Origin: JAEUUM01 sp038326165
GTDB lineage: Bacteria; Bacteroidota; Bacteroidia; Chitinophagales; Saprospiraceae
Reading direction: 5' to 3'
Length of the DNA stretch: 64,000 nt
Assembly (NCBI GenBank): GCA_038326165.1
Contig: JBBQJT010000012.1
Location: 11,070-75,069, forward strand
Shown: piece by piece, positions 50,010 to 59,319 of the stretch
How the letters are laid out: each line of letters starts with the position of its first letter
How positions within the stretch are numbered: the stretch's first letter is position 1
Translations under genes and position numbers: made by a program
The notes under the pieces: generated by a model
The model's database searches: none
What the model saw: only the letters and a program-made list of their open reading frames with translations
Told to the model about the DNA's origin: nothing

Positions 50010-50780
50010 ATGTCAACAACCATCACCACATACAACGTAAACGGAATTCGTGCTTCCATCACTAAAGGATTACTGAATTGGGTAGATAGTCATTCTCCCG
50101 AAATTTTATGCTTACAAGAAATAAAAGCCACCGAAGCAGATATTCCAGTTCAAGAATTTCATGACAGAGGTTATCATTGTTATTGGCAATCAGCTGAAAA
50201 AAAAGGATATTCAGGTGTTGCAATACTATCCAAACTGAAACCTCAAGAGTTGATCATTGGCTGTGGAAATCCACTTTATGATGTTGAGGGACGATTTATT
50301 ACCGCAGTTTTTCCAACATTCACCTTGATCAACATTTATTTTCCCAGTGGCTCAGCAAGTGAGGATAGGCATCAATTTAAAATGGAATTCCTAGCTTTTC
50401 TTGGCCCTTGGATTCAAGCCATGAAAGAGACTTACAAAAATGTTATTTTGGTTGGTGACTACAATATTGTGCATACCAGACTCGATATCCACAACCCCGA
50501 CAGAAAGGACAATCCAAGTGGATACCGACCTGAAGAAAGACAATGGATGACCGACTGGCTGGCTGAAGGATTCTGTGATGCCTACCGACACAAACACCCC
50601 GAAGACAAGGTTTACAGTTGGTGGAGTTTTAGGGCTGGGAGCAGGCCAAAAAACCTAGGATGGCGCATAGACTACCAATGCGTAACCAAAGATCTTATTG
50701 ACAAAATTGAGCACGTCGAGCATTTTACAGAAGTAAAATTCAGCGATCATTGCCCTGTAAGTGTGATGTATAATATTTAG
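50010..50780 (+). CDS. xth: Exodeoxyribonuclease III / AP endonuclease
   Basis: DNA repair enzyme that cuts at abasic sites and removes 3' blocks. 256 residues, the usual size. Motifs of the exonuclease III family are in order: YNVNGIRAS (7-16), CLQEIKA with the metal-binding Glu (about 34-40), GDYNIVHTRLDIHNP (about 147-161), GWRIDYQCV and SDHCPVSV, the last with the catalytic Asp-His pair. The gene has its own promoter overlapping the end of comM. No auxiliary domain is present. Confidence 0.95.
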   Translation: MSTTITTYNVNGIRASITKGLLNWVDSHSPEILCLQEIKATEADIPVQEFHDRGYHCYWQSAEKKGYSGVAILSKLKPQELIIGCGNPLYDVEGRFITAVFPTFTLINIYFPSGSASEDRHQFKMEFLAFLGPWIQAMKETYKNVILVGDYNIVHTRLDIHNPDRKDNPSGYRPEERQWMTDWLAEGFCDAYRHKHPEDKVYSWWSFRAGSRPKNLGWRIDYQCVTKDLIDKIEHVEHFTEVKFSDHCPVSVMYNI

Positions 50781-50841
50781 GTCAATAAATTCCTTTCAAA
50801 CGCTTTATTTTGCATAATTTAGCATTCTAAAACATGCCATT

Positions 50842-51180
50842 ATGGAAAGAAAATACGAAAATTTAAAGGAGTTCTATCCTTTTTATCTGACGGAACATCA
50901 GCACCTTACAAGCAGGGTACTTCATTTTATTGGCACGAGCCTCTTCTTAGGAATTGTCTTTTATTCCATCTTTACGGGACAATACCAAAAACTTTGGTTT
51001 GCTCCGCTTGCAGGTTATGGTTTTGCATGGGTTGGACATTACTTTTTTGAGAAGAACAAACCAGCAACCTTTCAATATCCAGGCATGAGTTTGATGAGCG
51101 ATTTTATCATGTTCTTCCACATATTGACAGGGCAATTGCCTAGCAAAATGAAAGCTGCAAAAGAAAAGTTAGGAGTTTAG
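50842..51180 (+). CDS. DUF962 (Mpo1-like) membrane protein
   Basis: 112 residues. The family signature is clear: FYPFYLTEHQHLTSRVLHFIGT at the start (pattern YLxEHxxxxxRxLHFIGT) and GYGFAWVGHYFFEKNKPATF in the middle, followed by QYPGMSLMSDFIMF. Two or three hydrophobic segments lie at about 30-48, 52-72 and 88-102. The yeast relative Mpo1 is a dioxygenase for 2-hydroxy fatty acids that uses conserved His residues; H18, H28 and H65 are present here. A similar lipid role is possible but is inference. It converges with the TonB-C gene, sharing 4 nt at the stops. Confidence 0.85.
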   Translation: MERKYENLKEFYPFYLTEHQHLTSRVLHFIGTSLFLGIVFYSIFTGQYQKLWFAPLAGYGFAWVGHYFFEKNKPATFQYPGMSLMSDFIMFFHILTGQLPSKMKAAKEKLGV

Positions 51181-51695
51181 TTTTCTTCAGGCTCATCAAC
51201 CTCGATCACAGCGGGAGGAACTGGCCTATTAATTTTGAATTTGATAGGAAGAACAGTCTGAGAAATAACAATTTTTCCATTGTGTTTGGCTGGTATCCAA
51301 ATCACCTTTTGTTTGCCCATGCTTTTGATCAGGCGTATTGCCTCTTTGTCCATGTCTGGATGTTTCGACTTTTTATTCAAGCTAATCTGAGATATTTTAC
51401 CATCTTTTCCTATCACAAATTCTACAAAAGCGATGCCTTCAATAGAGTCCCTCAAGCAAGATTTAGGATATTTTAAATTGGCTTTGACATACTCTGCAAG
51501 CTTGGACTGTGCACAACTGATCTTCATTTCATATTGCTGAACATCCTCACAACCAGGAAATTGTGCTGGATCGGAAGGACTTCTGTGCACCATTTCTTGT
51601 TGCTTGACCGGTTTCTTGCCTGGCTTGGCTTTTTGGGCTTGAACACCAGAGAATAAAGAAACTGTAAATAGTAAAAAAAGAATAATACGTATCAT
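51177..51695 (-). CDS. TonB C-terminal domain protein
   Basis: 172 residues with an N-terminal hydrophobic segment (about 2-20, ends VQAQ), a short basic/Gln linker and a TonB C-terminal domain at about 80-165 (ANLKYPKSCLRDSIEGIAFV, then VIGKDGKISQISLNKKS, ending with QTVLPIKFKI). The N-terminal part reads more like a cleavable signal peptide than a membrane anchor, and there is no Pro-rich periplasmic spanner, so it may be a free periplasmic TonB-like protein rather than a full energy transducer. No ExbB/ExbD genes are nearby. It converges with the DUF962 gene with a 4-nt overlap. Confidence 0.82.
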   Translation of the reverse strand: MIRIILFLLFTVSLFSGVQAQKAKPGKKPVKQQEMVHRSPSDPAQFPGCEDVQQYEMKISCAQSKLAEYVKANLKYPKSCLRDSIEGIAFVEFVIGKDGKISQISLNKKSKHPDMDKEAIRLIKSMGKQKVIWIPAKHNGKIVISQTVLPIKFKINRPVPPAVIEVDEPEEN

Positions 51696-51797
51696 GAGAT
51701 CAATTTTGATATTGCACTTAAACGAATATTTTTTCTTAATGTTGGATCACACATTCCAAAATTCAGGAATTTCGTAAAGCTTAAGCATTGTTTTCTA

Positions 51798-51805
51798 TAT
51801 CTTTG
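51798..51805 (+). promoter_or_regulatory. -7 box before the PBP1A gene
   Basis: TATCTTTG at 51798-51805 fits TAnnTTTG and lies 29 nt before the preferred ATG at 51834. The -33 region shows no good TTG at the usual distance, so the call is partial. Confidence 0.45.
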
Positions 51806-51833
51806 CTACCTGACAAGATTGAGACAATTAGCT

Positions 51834-54515
51834 ATGCCGAATAATGCGAAGGATTTTCATGAAATACGAGATTTGCGCTATGCCCGATGGGGAGAAAGGC
51901 TGTGGCATGCTTCTTTATATGGCTTGATGGCATTTGTGCTATTTCTGGTTTTACTGTCTTTTGACAATCTTCCAAGTTTTTCGCAACTTGAAGATCCAAC
52001 CAATAGCTTGGCATCACCCATCTATGCAAGCAAAGGAGAATTGATAGGATCATATTACATAGAAAACCGCATCCCACTTGACTTCAAAGAACTGCCTCAG
52101 AACCTGATTGATGCTCTAATTTCAACTGAGGATTCACGATTTTATACCCACTCTGGAGTTGATCCTGAGGCAATTTTGAGGGTTTTGACCAAGACCATCC
52201 TATTGAGTGACCGAAGTGCTGGTGGGGGAAGTACCATTACACAGCAATTGGCCAAGTTATTGTACTCCGACCGAGACTTTCGGGGGATGACAAAATTTCA
52301 AAAAGCAGTCGGTTTGGTAACCCGTAAGTTCAAAGAAATGATAACTGCCGTCAAACTTGAGCGCAGATACACCAAGGAAGAAATCATTGCACTGTACCTG
52401 AATCACTTTAATTTTATCAACGGAGCTTATGGAATAAAAGCAGCTTCTGAAATTTATTTTGGTAAAGATCCAAGCCAATTGACTATCGAAGAATCAGCTA
52501 CTTTGGTTGGGATGCTCAACAACCCTTCTTTATTTAATCCTTTGAGGAGACCAGACAGGGTTAAAGCCAGAAGAAATATTGTACTGAAAAAGATGGAAAG
52601 AGCAGGTAAACTTAGTTCTTCACAATACGAAATGCTTAGCAAAAAACCAATCGATGTAACCCATTTCACGCCAAAAAATACGGTAGATGGCATTGCTCCT
52701 TATTTTAGAATGGAACTGCGTAAAGAACTACTAAGAATCCTCGACAGACCAGAGTGCCGAGACAGGGATGGTAAAGCTTACAACATCTACTCCGACGGTT
52801 TAAAAATTTATACGACCCTAGATACCGCAGTTCAGAATTGTGCCGAAAAGGCAGTTGAAATCCACATGTCAAAACTTCAAAAAACCTTTTTCCAACGATG
52901 GAAAGGCAAGGATCCTTGGACTTTCATCAAACCCAAACGGGCTGACAGCATGGTCCGAAAAGAAGTTGAAGGCGAAGAGGAAGTAAGAAAAGAAAGAAGC
53001 GTTGAAGAAGAACAACAATTCAGAGCTAAAATGCTTTGGGCCAATGTTCAAAATTCAGAACGTTATGAGGCACTCCGAATAAACTATTTAGAGCCAGTTA
53101 TTGAAGAAATTCAAAAAGAAGAAGAATTTGCTGATATCAGACTAAACGATTCCGATATTGAAAGAATGATCATAGAATTTCGCCAACCCGGAGAAATGGC
53201 GCGACTTGTCAAAATCAGATATTTATCCCCTGAAAAATCAAAGATTTATAAAGACCTTATTAAAAGTGATTCATGGGAAAAACTTCGCCTAAGGTACAAC
53301 ACACTTCAAGAACTGGCTAAAAAAGAGTTTTCAACACCAGTTAAAATGAAAGTATTTGCTTACAACAAAACTTCAGAAAAAGATACTACTTTATCACCAA
53401 TGGATTCCATTAGATATCACCGAATGATATTACAAACTGGGATGGTAGGAATTGATCCGACAAACGGACATGTAAAAGCTTGGGTTGGAGGGGTGAATTA
53501 CAAGTATTTTCAATACGACCACGTTACTTCAGAGCGGCAGGTAGGCTCTACGTTTAAGCCATTTATATACGCCACAGCTATTTCAATGATGGGCTTTTCA
53601 CCTTGCTTTCAGGTGCATGATGTTCCCACAACAATTGCTCAAGGGGAGGGAACTTTTAGATTGGATGGTGATTGGACACCAAAGAACTTCGATTATTACA
53701 GCGGCAACTATTACACCCTAAAAGATGCTCTTAAAAAATCTGTCAATACTGTTTCAGTTTTTCTGATGAAACAATTGGGTGATACTGAACCTGTGCGGGG
53801 CTTGATCAACTCAATGGGAATTGATAGTTCTGCGCGCAGGGCAAATGGTGTTTTAAGGATTCCCAACGAGCCTTCAATATGCTTAGGTACTGCTGACCTG
53901 AGTGTATTAGAAATGACTGGAGCTTATTCTACTTTCGCCAATGATGGTGTATTTTGTAAGCCAAGTTTTATAACGCGTATTGAAGATAAAAATGGAAAAG
54001 TCATTTATCAGGACGTACCATTGGAGAGAAGAGCATTGAGTGAAGATCATAATTATGTCATGATGGAAATGCTTAAATATGTTATGACTGGCTCTGGAGG
54101 ATTTGGCGACGTTCATAGTTCTTTTGGTGGCAAAACTGGAACCACAAACGACAATGCAGATGGATGGTTTATGGGACTCACGCCAAGTCTGGTTGTTGGT
54201 ACCTGGGTTGGTGCTGAGGACAGATGGGTCACCTTTTTGGATTCACAGGAAGGCCAAGGTAGCTATATGGCAAAACCACAATTTGCAAAATTTTTAGAGT
54301 TGCTTGAAAAGGATCCAAATACAGAGTTCGACTATAAAAATACTTTCAAGAAACCGAATAAAAAACTTTCCATCGAACTGGATTGCTATCGATATCAACT
54401 TTCTGGTATCGAAAATGGTTCAGAACAACAGAAAAGTGAAAATTTTGAAGAAGGGCTTCAAGAAGATCAGCCCGTTGGTCCTCCCCCGGCGGAGAATGAC
54501 GGTTTCGTAGAATAA
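51834..54515 (+). CDS. mrcA: Penicillin-binding protein 1A (bifunctional transglycosylase/transpeptidase)
   Basis: Class A PBP that polymerises and cross-links peptidoglycan at the inner membrane. From the ATG at 51834 it has 893 residues; an upstream TTG at 51819 would add five. One membrane segment at about 29-50; GT51 domain with EDSRFYTHSGVD (catalytic E99) and GGSTITQQLAKLLYS; transpeptidase domain with S572-T-F-K575, S636-V-N638 and K767-T-G769, so both activities should be intact. Between them lies a long charged helical insert (about 345-530) containing EVEGEEEVRKERSVEEEQQF, larger than in many PBP1A proteins. The tail is acidic and Pro-rich. Followed at 25 nt by a small membrane protein, then a HEAT-cyclophilin lipoprotein and gcvT, probably one transcript. 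Confidence 0.95.
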   Translation: MPNNAKDFHEIRDLRYARWGERLWHASLYGLMAFVLFLVLLSFDNLPSFSQLEDPTNSLASPIYASKGELIGSYYIENRIPLDFKELPQNLIDALISTEDSRFYTHSGVDPEAILRVLTKTILLSDRSAGGGSTITQQLAKLLYSDRDFRGMTKFQKAVGLVTRKFKEMITAVKLERRYTKEEIIALYLNHFNFINGAYGIKAASEIYFGKDPSQLTIEESATLVGMLNNPSLFNPLRRPDRVKARRNIVLKKMERAGKLSSSQYEMLSKKPIDVTHFTPKNTVDGIAPYFRMELRKELLRILDRPECRDRDGKAYNIYSDGLKIYTTLDTAVQNCAEKAVEIHMSKLQKTFFQRWKGKDPWTFIKPKRADSMVRKEVEGEEEVRKERSVEEEQQFRAKMLWANVQNSERYEALRINYLEPVIEEIQKEEEFADIRLNDSDIERMIIEFRQPGEMARLVKIRYLSPEKSKIYKDLIKSDSWEKLRLRYNTLQELAKKEFSTPVKMKVFAYNKTSEKDTTLSPMDSIRYHRMILQTGMVGIDPTNGHVKAWVGGVNYKYFQYDHVTSERQVGSTFKPFIYATAISMMGFSPCFQVHDVPTTIAQGEGTFRLDGDWTPKNFDYYSGNYYTLKDALKKSVNTVSVFLMKQLGDTEPVRGLINSMGIDSSARRANGVLRIPNEPSICLGTADLSVLEMTGAYSTFANDGVFCKPSFITRIEDKNGKVIYQDVPLERRALSEDHNYVMMEMLKYVMTGSGGFGDVHSSFGGKTGTTNDNADGWFMGLTPSLVVGTWVGAEDRWVTFLDSQEGQGSYMAKPQFAKFLELLEKDPNTEFDYKNTFKKPNKKLSIELDCYRYQLSGIENGSEQQKSENFEEGLQEDQPVGPPPAENDGFVE

Positions 54516-54540
54516 TCATAACAAACAAAAATATACAACT

Positions 54541-54912
54541 ATGACAGCTTTTTCAGCTAATTTGTTAAATTCGTTTATCCTTATCATAATGGGAATGTGG
54601 GGATTTTTAGATGCCTATAATATAGATGGAACCAACATGTCAAAAACGACATTGATTCCAGTCATTTTTGGCGTAATCTTTTTACTTTGTTCTCCATGGA
54701 TTAAAAAGCACAATAAAACAGTTGCTCACATCGTGGTAGTTATGACACTTATATTATTGATTGCTTTGGTAAAGCCACTTTTGGCTCGGGAAGGATTGGC
54801 ACAGATCAGAATTGGATTGGAGATGCTTGGATGCTTAATTGCTCTAGTTTTCTTTATAAAAAGCTTTATTGATGCCCGTAAAGCAAGGCAACAGAATGCA
54901 ACTGGAGTTTAG
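54541..54912 (+). CDS. Small four-helix membrane protein, unknown
   Basis: 123 residues, strongly hydrophobic with four predicted membrane segments (about 8-25, 38-55, 62-80, 95-115) and a basic C-terminus (DARKARQQ), so the tail is likely cytoplasmic. It superficially resembles TMEM14-like proteins in size and layout, but no clear motif is seen. It lies between PBP1A (25 nt upstream) and a HEAT-cyclophilin lipoprotein whose start codon overlaps its last 17 nt, suggesting translational coupling. Function not known. Confidence 0.75.
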   Translation: MTAFSANLLNSFILIIMGMWGFLDAYNIDGTNMSKTTLIPVIFGVIFLLCSPWIKKHNKTVAHIVVVMTLILLIALVKPLLAREGLAQIRIGLEMLGCLIALVFFIKSFIDARKARQQNATGV

Positions 54913-56929
54913 ATTGAAAGTTCAAATACGATATTTCATAATTCTCACAACTGCGCTTATGTGCTGGTTGTCTGCTTGTGTGCCTCCCAGCGAGGTGGAC
55001 ACCCGCGATGTCAATGCGAGCTACAAAGACACTCTTTGGCAAAGAATATACATGCTCCAAGAAAAGCAAGATGTGAAGGCCTTGTGTGCAATGATGCGAC
55101 ATCCCAATCCTACTATACGGTACGCTTCCGCTATGGCATTTGGAAGTATTCAGGACACGACTGTGATCGACAGTCTTGTCAGGCTGTTAAAAGATCCAAA
55201 TCTAAAAGTTCGGGAGGCCACCGCCTACTCCCTCGGACAATTGGGCTCAGCAAAAGCTGCTTCCGCGCTTGAATTTTCTTTTGAACGAACTGACAGTGTC
55301 GGCTTAAGACAAGAATTCAATTCTAGGGTTTTGGAAGCAATTGGGAAATGTGGCACAAAAAAACAATTGGACCAAATGGCCGCTGTAAGTACCTATCTTG
55401 CCTCTGATTCTCTCTTGATGTTGGGCCAAACTTTGGGTATCTATCACTTTGGATTGCGAGGTATTACGAGTGATGTCGGAACTAAAAAAATGTTGGCACT
55501 GGTATCAAATACAAAAATACCAACTCCTGCCAGGGTGATGTCTGCACATTATCTGGGCAGAGTAAAGAATTTGGATCTGGATAGTTTTAGTTCTGTAATT
55601 GGGAGAGCAATGGACAATGACCCAGAACCCAACGTAAGAATGGCCCTTGCTGCTTCCATAAGCAAAATTAAAAGCTTGAAGGCTATTCCAATGATTTCGG
55701 CTCGTCTTTCACGTGAAAAAGACTATCGTGTAAGAATAAACCTGATCAAAAGTTTGGATGGAAGAGCCTATGAAGACATCAAATGGATTCTGCGCAGAGC
55801 CATCAATGACTCCAACAACCAAGTAGGTGAAACCGCAATTGAAGTGCTTCTTAAATCTGGGACCAACAAGGATGCGCCATGGTATTGGACCCTGGCAAGA
55901 GACACACTCAAAGAGCCCTTGCAATCCAAGCTTTACGAAGTGGCCAATAAGTATCTTTTGCCTTATTTCAAAGATGCAAAATACGCGCTTCAAAATGAAC
56001 TTCGACAGAAATTTTACAGTGAAAAAGACCCGTATCTCAAAGCACAATACATCAATTGTCTAGGGAAATATGTAAAAAACTACCAGTTGATTAGACAGAT
56101 TGGATTCACCAATCCATCAATACCTGTCCGTACCAAGAGTGTTGAAGTTTTGGCAGGAATTCTCAAAGATCCTGCATTTTATTATCTGTTCGGAGAAGCG
56201 GCAAAGTATGTGAAACGCGAACTGGTTGGATACATCGCTACTGCAATGGCTTCAGGTGATGCTGGTATGATGGCTACTGCCGCAGCTATTGTTACCGAAC
56301 CCAAACTCAACTTCAAATTATGGTTTCCAGACATTAACTTTCTCCTTGCAGCGCAATCAAAATTGAAATTGCCACGGGATCTTGAAACTTGGCAAGAAAT
56401 GGAAAAAGCCCTCTGCTTTCTTCAAGATAAACCTGCCCCGATATTCAAAACACCCGTTTACTCACACCCTTTAGATTGGAAGTTACTGAACTACGTAAAG
56501 TCCACCAGCAAAGCAATAATTGAAACATCCAAGGGCACCATAGAGCTCAGTTTTCTGCCTAATGAGGCGCCTGCATCAGTATGTAATTTTATACAACTGG
56601 CGCAATCTGGATTCTTCAATGGCAAGGCCTTCCATCGCGTTGTACCCAATTTTGTCATCCAAACAGGTTGTCCAAGAGGAGATGGATTTGGTTCTTTGAA
56701 TTATACCATACGCTCAGAACTTCCGCCTCTATATTATGATCAAGAAGGAAAAGTAGGTATGGCCTCAGCAGGCAGGCATACTGAATGTTCGCAATGGTTT
56801 GTTACACATTCTGCTACCCCCCATTTATCAGGCAGATACACAATTTTTGCGAATCTACTGAAAGGTATGGATGTAGTCCACTCCATCCGTCAAGGTGACA
56901 AAGTCAATAAAATAAAAATTCAACTATAA
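54896..56929 (+). CDS. HEAT-repeat lipoprotein with C-terminal cyclophilin (PPIase) domain
   Basis: Predicted periplasm-facing peptidyl-prolyl isomerase. From the ATG at 54896 it has 677 residues: lipoprotein signal ending WLSAC with Cys near 28, a long alpha-helical solenoid of HEAT-like repeats (about 50-500; visible units include NPTIRYASAMAFGSI, DPNLKVREATAYSLG-like and DPEPNVRMALAASI), then a cyclophilin domain (about 530-677). The isomerase site is present: FHRVVPNFVIQTGC with the catalytic Arg, and ECSQWFVTHSATPHLSGRYTIF. An upstream in-frame ATG at 54872 would extend it before the signal and is less likely. HEAT repeats fused to a cyclophilin in one lipoprotein is an uncommon layout; the solenoid could hold clients for folding. 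It is 11 nt from gcvT. Confidence 0.85.
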   Translation: MQLEFRLKVQIRYFIILTTALMCWLSACVPPSEVDTRDVNASYKDTLWQRIYMLQEKQDVKALCAMMRHPNPTIRYASAMAFGSIQDTTVIDSLVRLLKDPNLKVREATAYSLGQLGSAKAASALEFSFERTDSVGLRQEFNSRVLEAIGKCGTKKQLDQMAAVSTYLASDSLLMLGQTLGIYHFGLRGITSDVGTKKMLALVSNTKIPTPARVMSAHYLGRVKNLDLDSFSSVIGRAMDNDPEPNVRMALAASISKIKSLKAIPMISARLSREKDYRVRINLIKSLDGRAYEDIKWILRRAINDSNNQVGETAIEVLLKSGTNKDAPWYWTLARDTLKEPLQSKLYEVANKYLLPYFKDAKYALQNELRQKFYSEKDPYLKAQYINCLGKYVKNYQLIRQIGFTNPSIPVRTKSVEVLAGILKDPAFYYLFGEAAKYVKRELVGYIATAMASGDAGMMATAAAIVTEPKLNFKLWFPDINFLLAAQSKLKLPRDLETWQEMEKALCFLQDKPAPIFKTPVYSHPLDWKLLNYVKSTSKAIIETSKGTIELSFLPNEAPASVCNFIQLAQSGFFNGKAFHRVVPNFVIQTGCPRGDGFGSLNYTIRSELPPLYYDQEGKVGMASAGRHTECSQWFVTHSATPHLSGRYTIFANLLKGMDVVHSIRQGDKVNKIKIQL

Positions 56930-56940
56930 AACTTCATTTT

Positions 56941-58047
56941 ATGAAAAATACACCACTAACAGATATACACATTGGTTTGGGAGCAAAAATGGCTCCATTT
57001 GCAGGATACAATATGCCAATTTCCTACGCAGGCATCAAAGAAGAACATCAAACAGTTAGAAATGGCGTTGGTGTATTTGATGTTTCACACATGGGCGAGT
57101 TTATTCTGAAAGGTGAAAAAGCGCTGGATTTGATCCAATTGGTGACCACAAATGATGCGAGTGTACTTGAAATAGGAGAGGCTCAGTACAGCTGTATGCC
57201 TAACGGACAAGGTGGAATTGTTGACGACTTATTGGTTTACAGGCTACCCGAGGACAATTGTGCCGATGGAGAACAGGCATTTATGCTCGTAGTAAATGCA
57301 AGCAATATTGAAAAAGATTGGAACTGGATTTCGAAACACAATTCATTTGGTGTCAAAATGGAAGACATTTCAGACCGTACTGGATTATTGGCAATTCAAG
57401 GACCAAAAGCTGTTGAAAGTTTGCAATCTCTTACGGATGTAAATTTATCGGATATCAAATACTATAATTTTACAAAAGGAACCATTGCGGGTATCAAAAA
57501 CGTGATAATCAGCGCTACAGGCTACACAGGTTCCGGTGGATTTGAATTGTATGTGAATAATGAGGAGATTGCCAATTTGTGGCATAAAATTTTTCAAGCA
57601 GGTGCAGCAAACGACATCAAACCGATAGGACTTGGAGCGCGAGACACCTTGAGACTTGAAATGGGATTTTGTTTGTATGGCAACGATATAGATGATACCA
57701 CATCGCCACTAGAAGCTGGACTTGGCTGGATCACCAAACTGGCAAAAGGTGATTTTGTGGACAGCGACAAGCTGCAACAATTAAAAACCGACGGATTATC
57801 CAAGAAATTAGCTGCTTTTGTCATGGAAGACCGTAGAGTTCCACGTCACGACTATGAAATAGCTGATACAACTGGAAAAGTAATCGGAAAAGTTACCAGT
57901 GGTACTCAATCACCTTCATTAGATGTTCCTATTGGGATGGGTTATGTTGAAACTGCCTACGCCAAATTGGGTACTGAGCTTCACGTGTTGATCAATGGAA
58001 AACCTCAAAAAGCTAAGGTTGTCAAATTACCATTTTATCAGAAATAA
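56941..58047 (+). CDS. gcvT: Glycine cleavage system T protein (aminomethyltransferase)
   Basis: Transfers the methylene group from the H-protein aminomethyl arm to tetrahydrofolate, releasing ammonia, in the cytoplasm. 368 residues, the normal size. The family signature is clear: MAPFAGYNMPISYAGIKEEH near the start, GVFDVSHMGEF (about 41-51), DRTGLLAIQGP, then TGYTGSGGFELYV and IKPIGLGARDTLRLEMGFCLYG, which binds folate. The C-terminal domain ends VPIGMGYVETAYAKLG. No gcvH or gcvP is in the window, so the other subunits are elsewhere. It sits at the end of the PBP1A run. Confidence 0.96.
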   Translation: MKNTPLTDIHIGLGAKMAPFAGYNMPISYAGIKEEHQTVRNGVGVFDVSHMGEFILKGEKALDLIQLVTTNDASVLEIGEAQYSCMPNGQGGIVDDLLVYRLPEDNCADGEQAFMLVVNASNIEKDWNWISKHNSFGVKMEDISDRTGLLAIQGPKAVESLQSLTDVNLSDIKYYNFTKGTIAGIKNVIISATGYTGSGGFELYVNNEEIANLWHKIFQAGAANDIKPIGLGARDTLRLEMGFCLYGNDIDDTTSPLEAGLGWITKLAKGDFVDSDKLQQLKTDGLSKKLAAFVMEDRRVPRHDYEIADTTGKVIGKVTSGTQSPSLDVPIGMGYVETAYAKLGTELHVLINGKPQKAKVVKLPFYQK

Positions 58048-58206
58048 GTGCCTATAGATCTTTTTACAGAAAGTTGGTTGCCCAATGATGTGAAAAACAG
58101 CCCGTTTTATAAATCGGCAGTTAAGAGGAGTACAAAAAGAATCCATTGTTTTCAAAACAATAGCACCCTTATTTCATTTCATTAGGAGTCCATTCGTTAA
58201 TCTTCT

Positions 58207-58614
58207 ATGCCCTTAACTAAGCTTATCATAAGCTATTTACTCAGTTTCTCAGTTTTCTTGCTCATTGACTTCATTTGGCTGGGCTTTATTGCCAAGGAAA
58301 TGTATAAAAAACAAATTGGGCATCTGATGACCGATCAAGTAAATTGGATTGCTGCTGTGGTATTCTATCTGCTTTACGTGATAGGGATATTCATATTTGT
58401 GATAATGCCAGCAGTTGACAAAAACTCGTGGTCTTCAGCTTTATTAATGGGAGCGCTCTTTGGCTTATTCACCTACGCCACCTATGATTTGACAAATTTG
58501 GCAACTTTGAAAGGATGGCCCATCAAACTTGTTTTTATTGATATCATTTGGGGAATGGTGCTGACCAGTTCTGTTGGAATGGCAGGTTTTTATATCGTGA
58601 AATACATAAAATAA
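58207..58614 (+). CDS. DUF2177 family membrane protein
   Basis: 135 residues with four hydrophobic segments (about 6-28, 45-68, 78-95, 110-132). Family signatures are visible: LIDFIWLGFIAKEMY near the N-terminus, YATYDLTNLATLKGWP in the middle and VFIDIIWGMVL in the last third. DUF2177 proteins are inner-membrane proteins of unknown function. It stands 64 nt before the SOUL gene and may be co-transcribed with it. The 159 nt between gcvT and this gene hold a 45-codon open frame that is not called. Confidence 0.85.
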   Translation: MPLTKLIISYLLSFSVFLLIDFIWLGFIAKEMYKKQIGHLMTDQVNWIAAVVFYLLYVIGIFIFVIMPAVDKNSWSSALLMGALFGLFTYATYDLTNLATLKGWPIKLVFIDIIWGMVLTSSVGMAGFYIVKYIK

Positions 58615-58678
58615 TTCACCACCAAGTAAAAAATCATTGGGAACGTACCCCAAAAACATTATCATAAAATTAATAGAT

Positions 58679-59278
58679 ATGAAAAGAATTATCATAGTTT
58701 TTGCAGTCTCCCTTCTGTTGTTTATTATCTTTCAAAAAGCAATGGCCATGTCAAATGAGAAAACTGAAAACCAGCCCTATAAAGTTATAAAGACAGAAAA
58801 GGACTTTGAAATTCGTTACTATCCAGAAGCGACAATGGCCAAAGTTTTGTCGAAGGTCAAGAATTACAAAGAACTAGGAAATACAGGTTTCCGTAAACTT
58901 GCAGGATATATATTTGGCAGCAATCAAGACAACCAACAAATAGCAATGACCGCACCTGTCCACATGGAAATCAATGACCAAGTATCATCAATGAGCTTTG
59001 TTATGCCAGAGGGATACACTACTTCCAATCTGCCCAAGCCCAATAATCCAGATGTATTGATTCAAAAAGTACCAGCTGAATATGCGGCAGTTGTCCGATT
59101 TGGTGGATATGCTTCGGAAAAAGACATCAAGAAACATACTGAACAATTGGATAAGGCGCTCAAGAAAGCAAACATCACTTCCGTTGGAAATTTTAGATTT
59201 CTGGGTTACAATGCTCCATATGACCTCATCAATCGAAGAAATGAAATTGTTGTACAAGTTGAGTGGAATAAGCAATGA
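58679..59278 (+). CDS. SOUL family heme-binding protein
   Basis: 199 residues from the ATG at 58679; an open frame from 58637 would add 14 residues before the hydrophobic N-terminus and is less likely. N-terminal signal or anchor at about 1-22 (RIIIVFAVSLLLFIIFQKAMA). The SOUL domain covers about 28-199: YKVIKTEKDFEIRYYPEATM, FRKLAGYIFGSNQDNQQIAMTAPV, SMSFVMPEGYT and YAAVVRFGGYASEKDIKKH, ending RNEIVVQVEW. Members bind heme or other tetrapyrroles; a definite ligand cannot be read from sequence. Likely periplasmic or membrane-tethered. Confidence 0.88.
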   Translation: MKRIIIVFAVSLLLFIIFQKAMAMSNEKTENQPYKVIKTEKDFEIRYYPEATMAKVLSKVKNYKELGNTGFRKLAGYIFGSNQDNQQIAMTAPVHMEINDQVSSMSFVMPEGYTTSNLPKPNNPDVLIQKVPAEYAAVVRFGGYASEKDIKKHTEQLDKALKKANITSVGNFRFLGYNAPYDLINRRNEIVVQVEWNKQ

Positions 59279-59319
59279 TTTGAGACTACGGCCTAAAATT
59301 TTAAACAATCAATTATTTC

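Noticed and set aside
58048..58188. 45-codon open frame with a GTG start directly after gcvT
   Set aside because: Too short, no homology recognised and no promoter. It could be a remnant, but the sequence alone does not support a gene.
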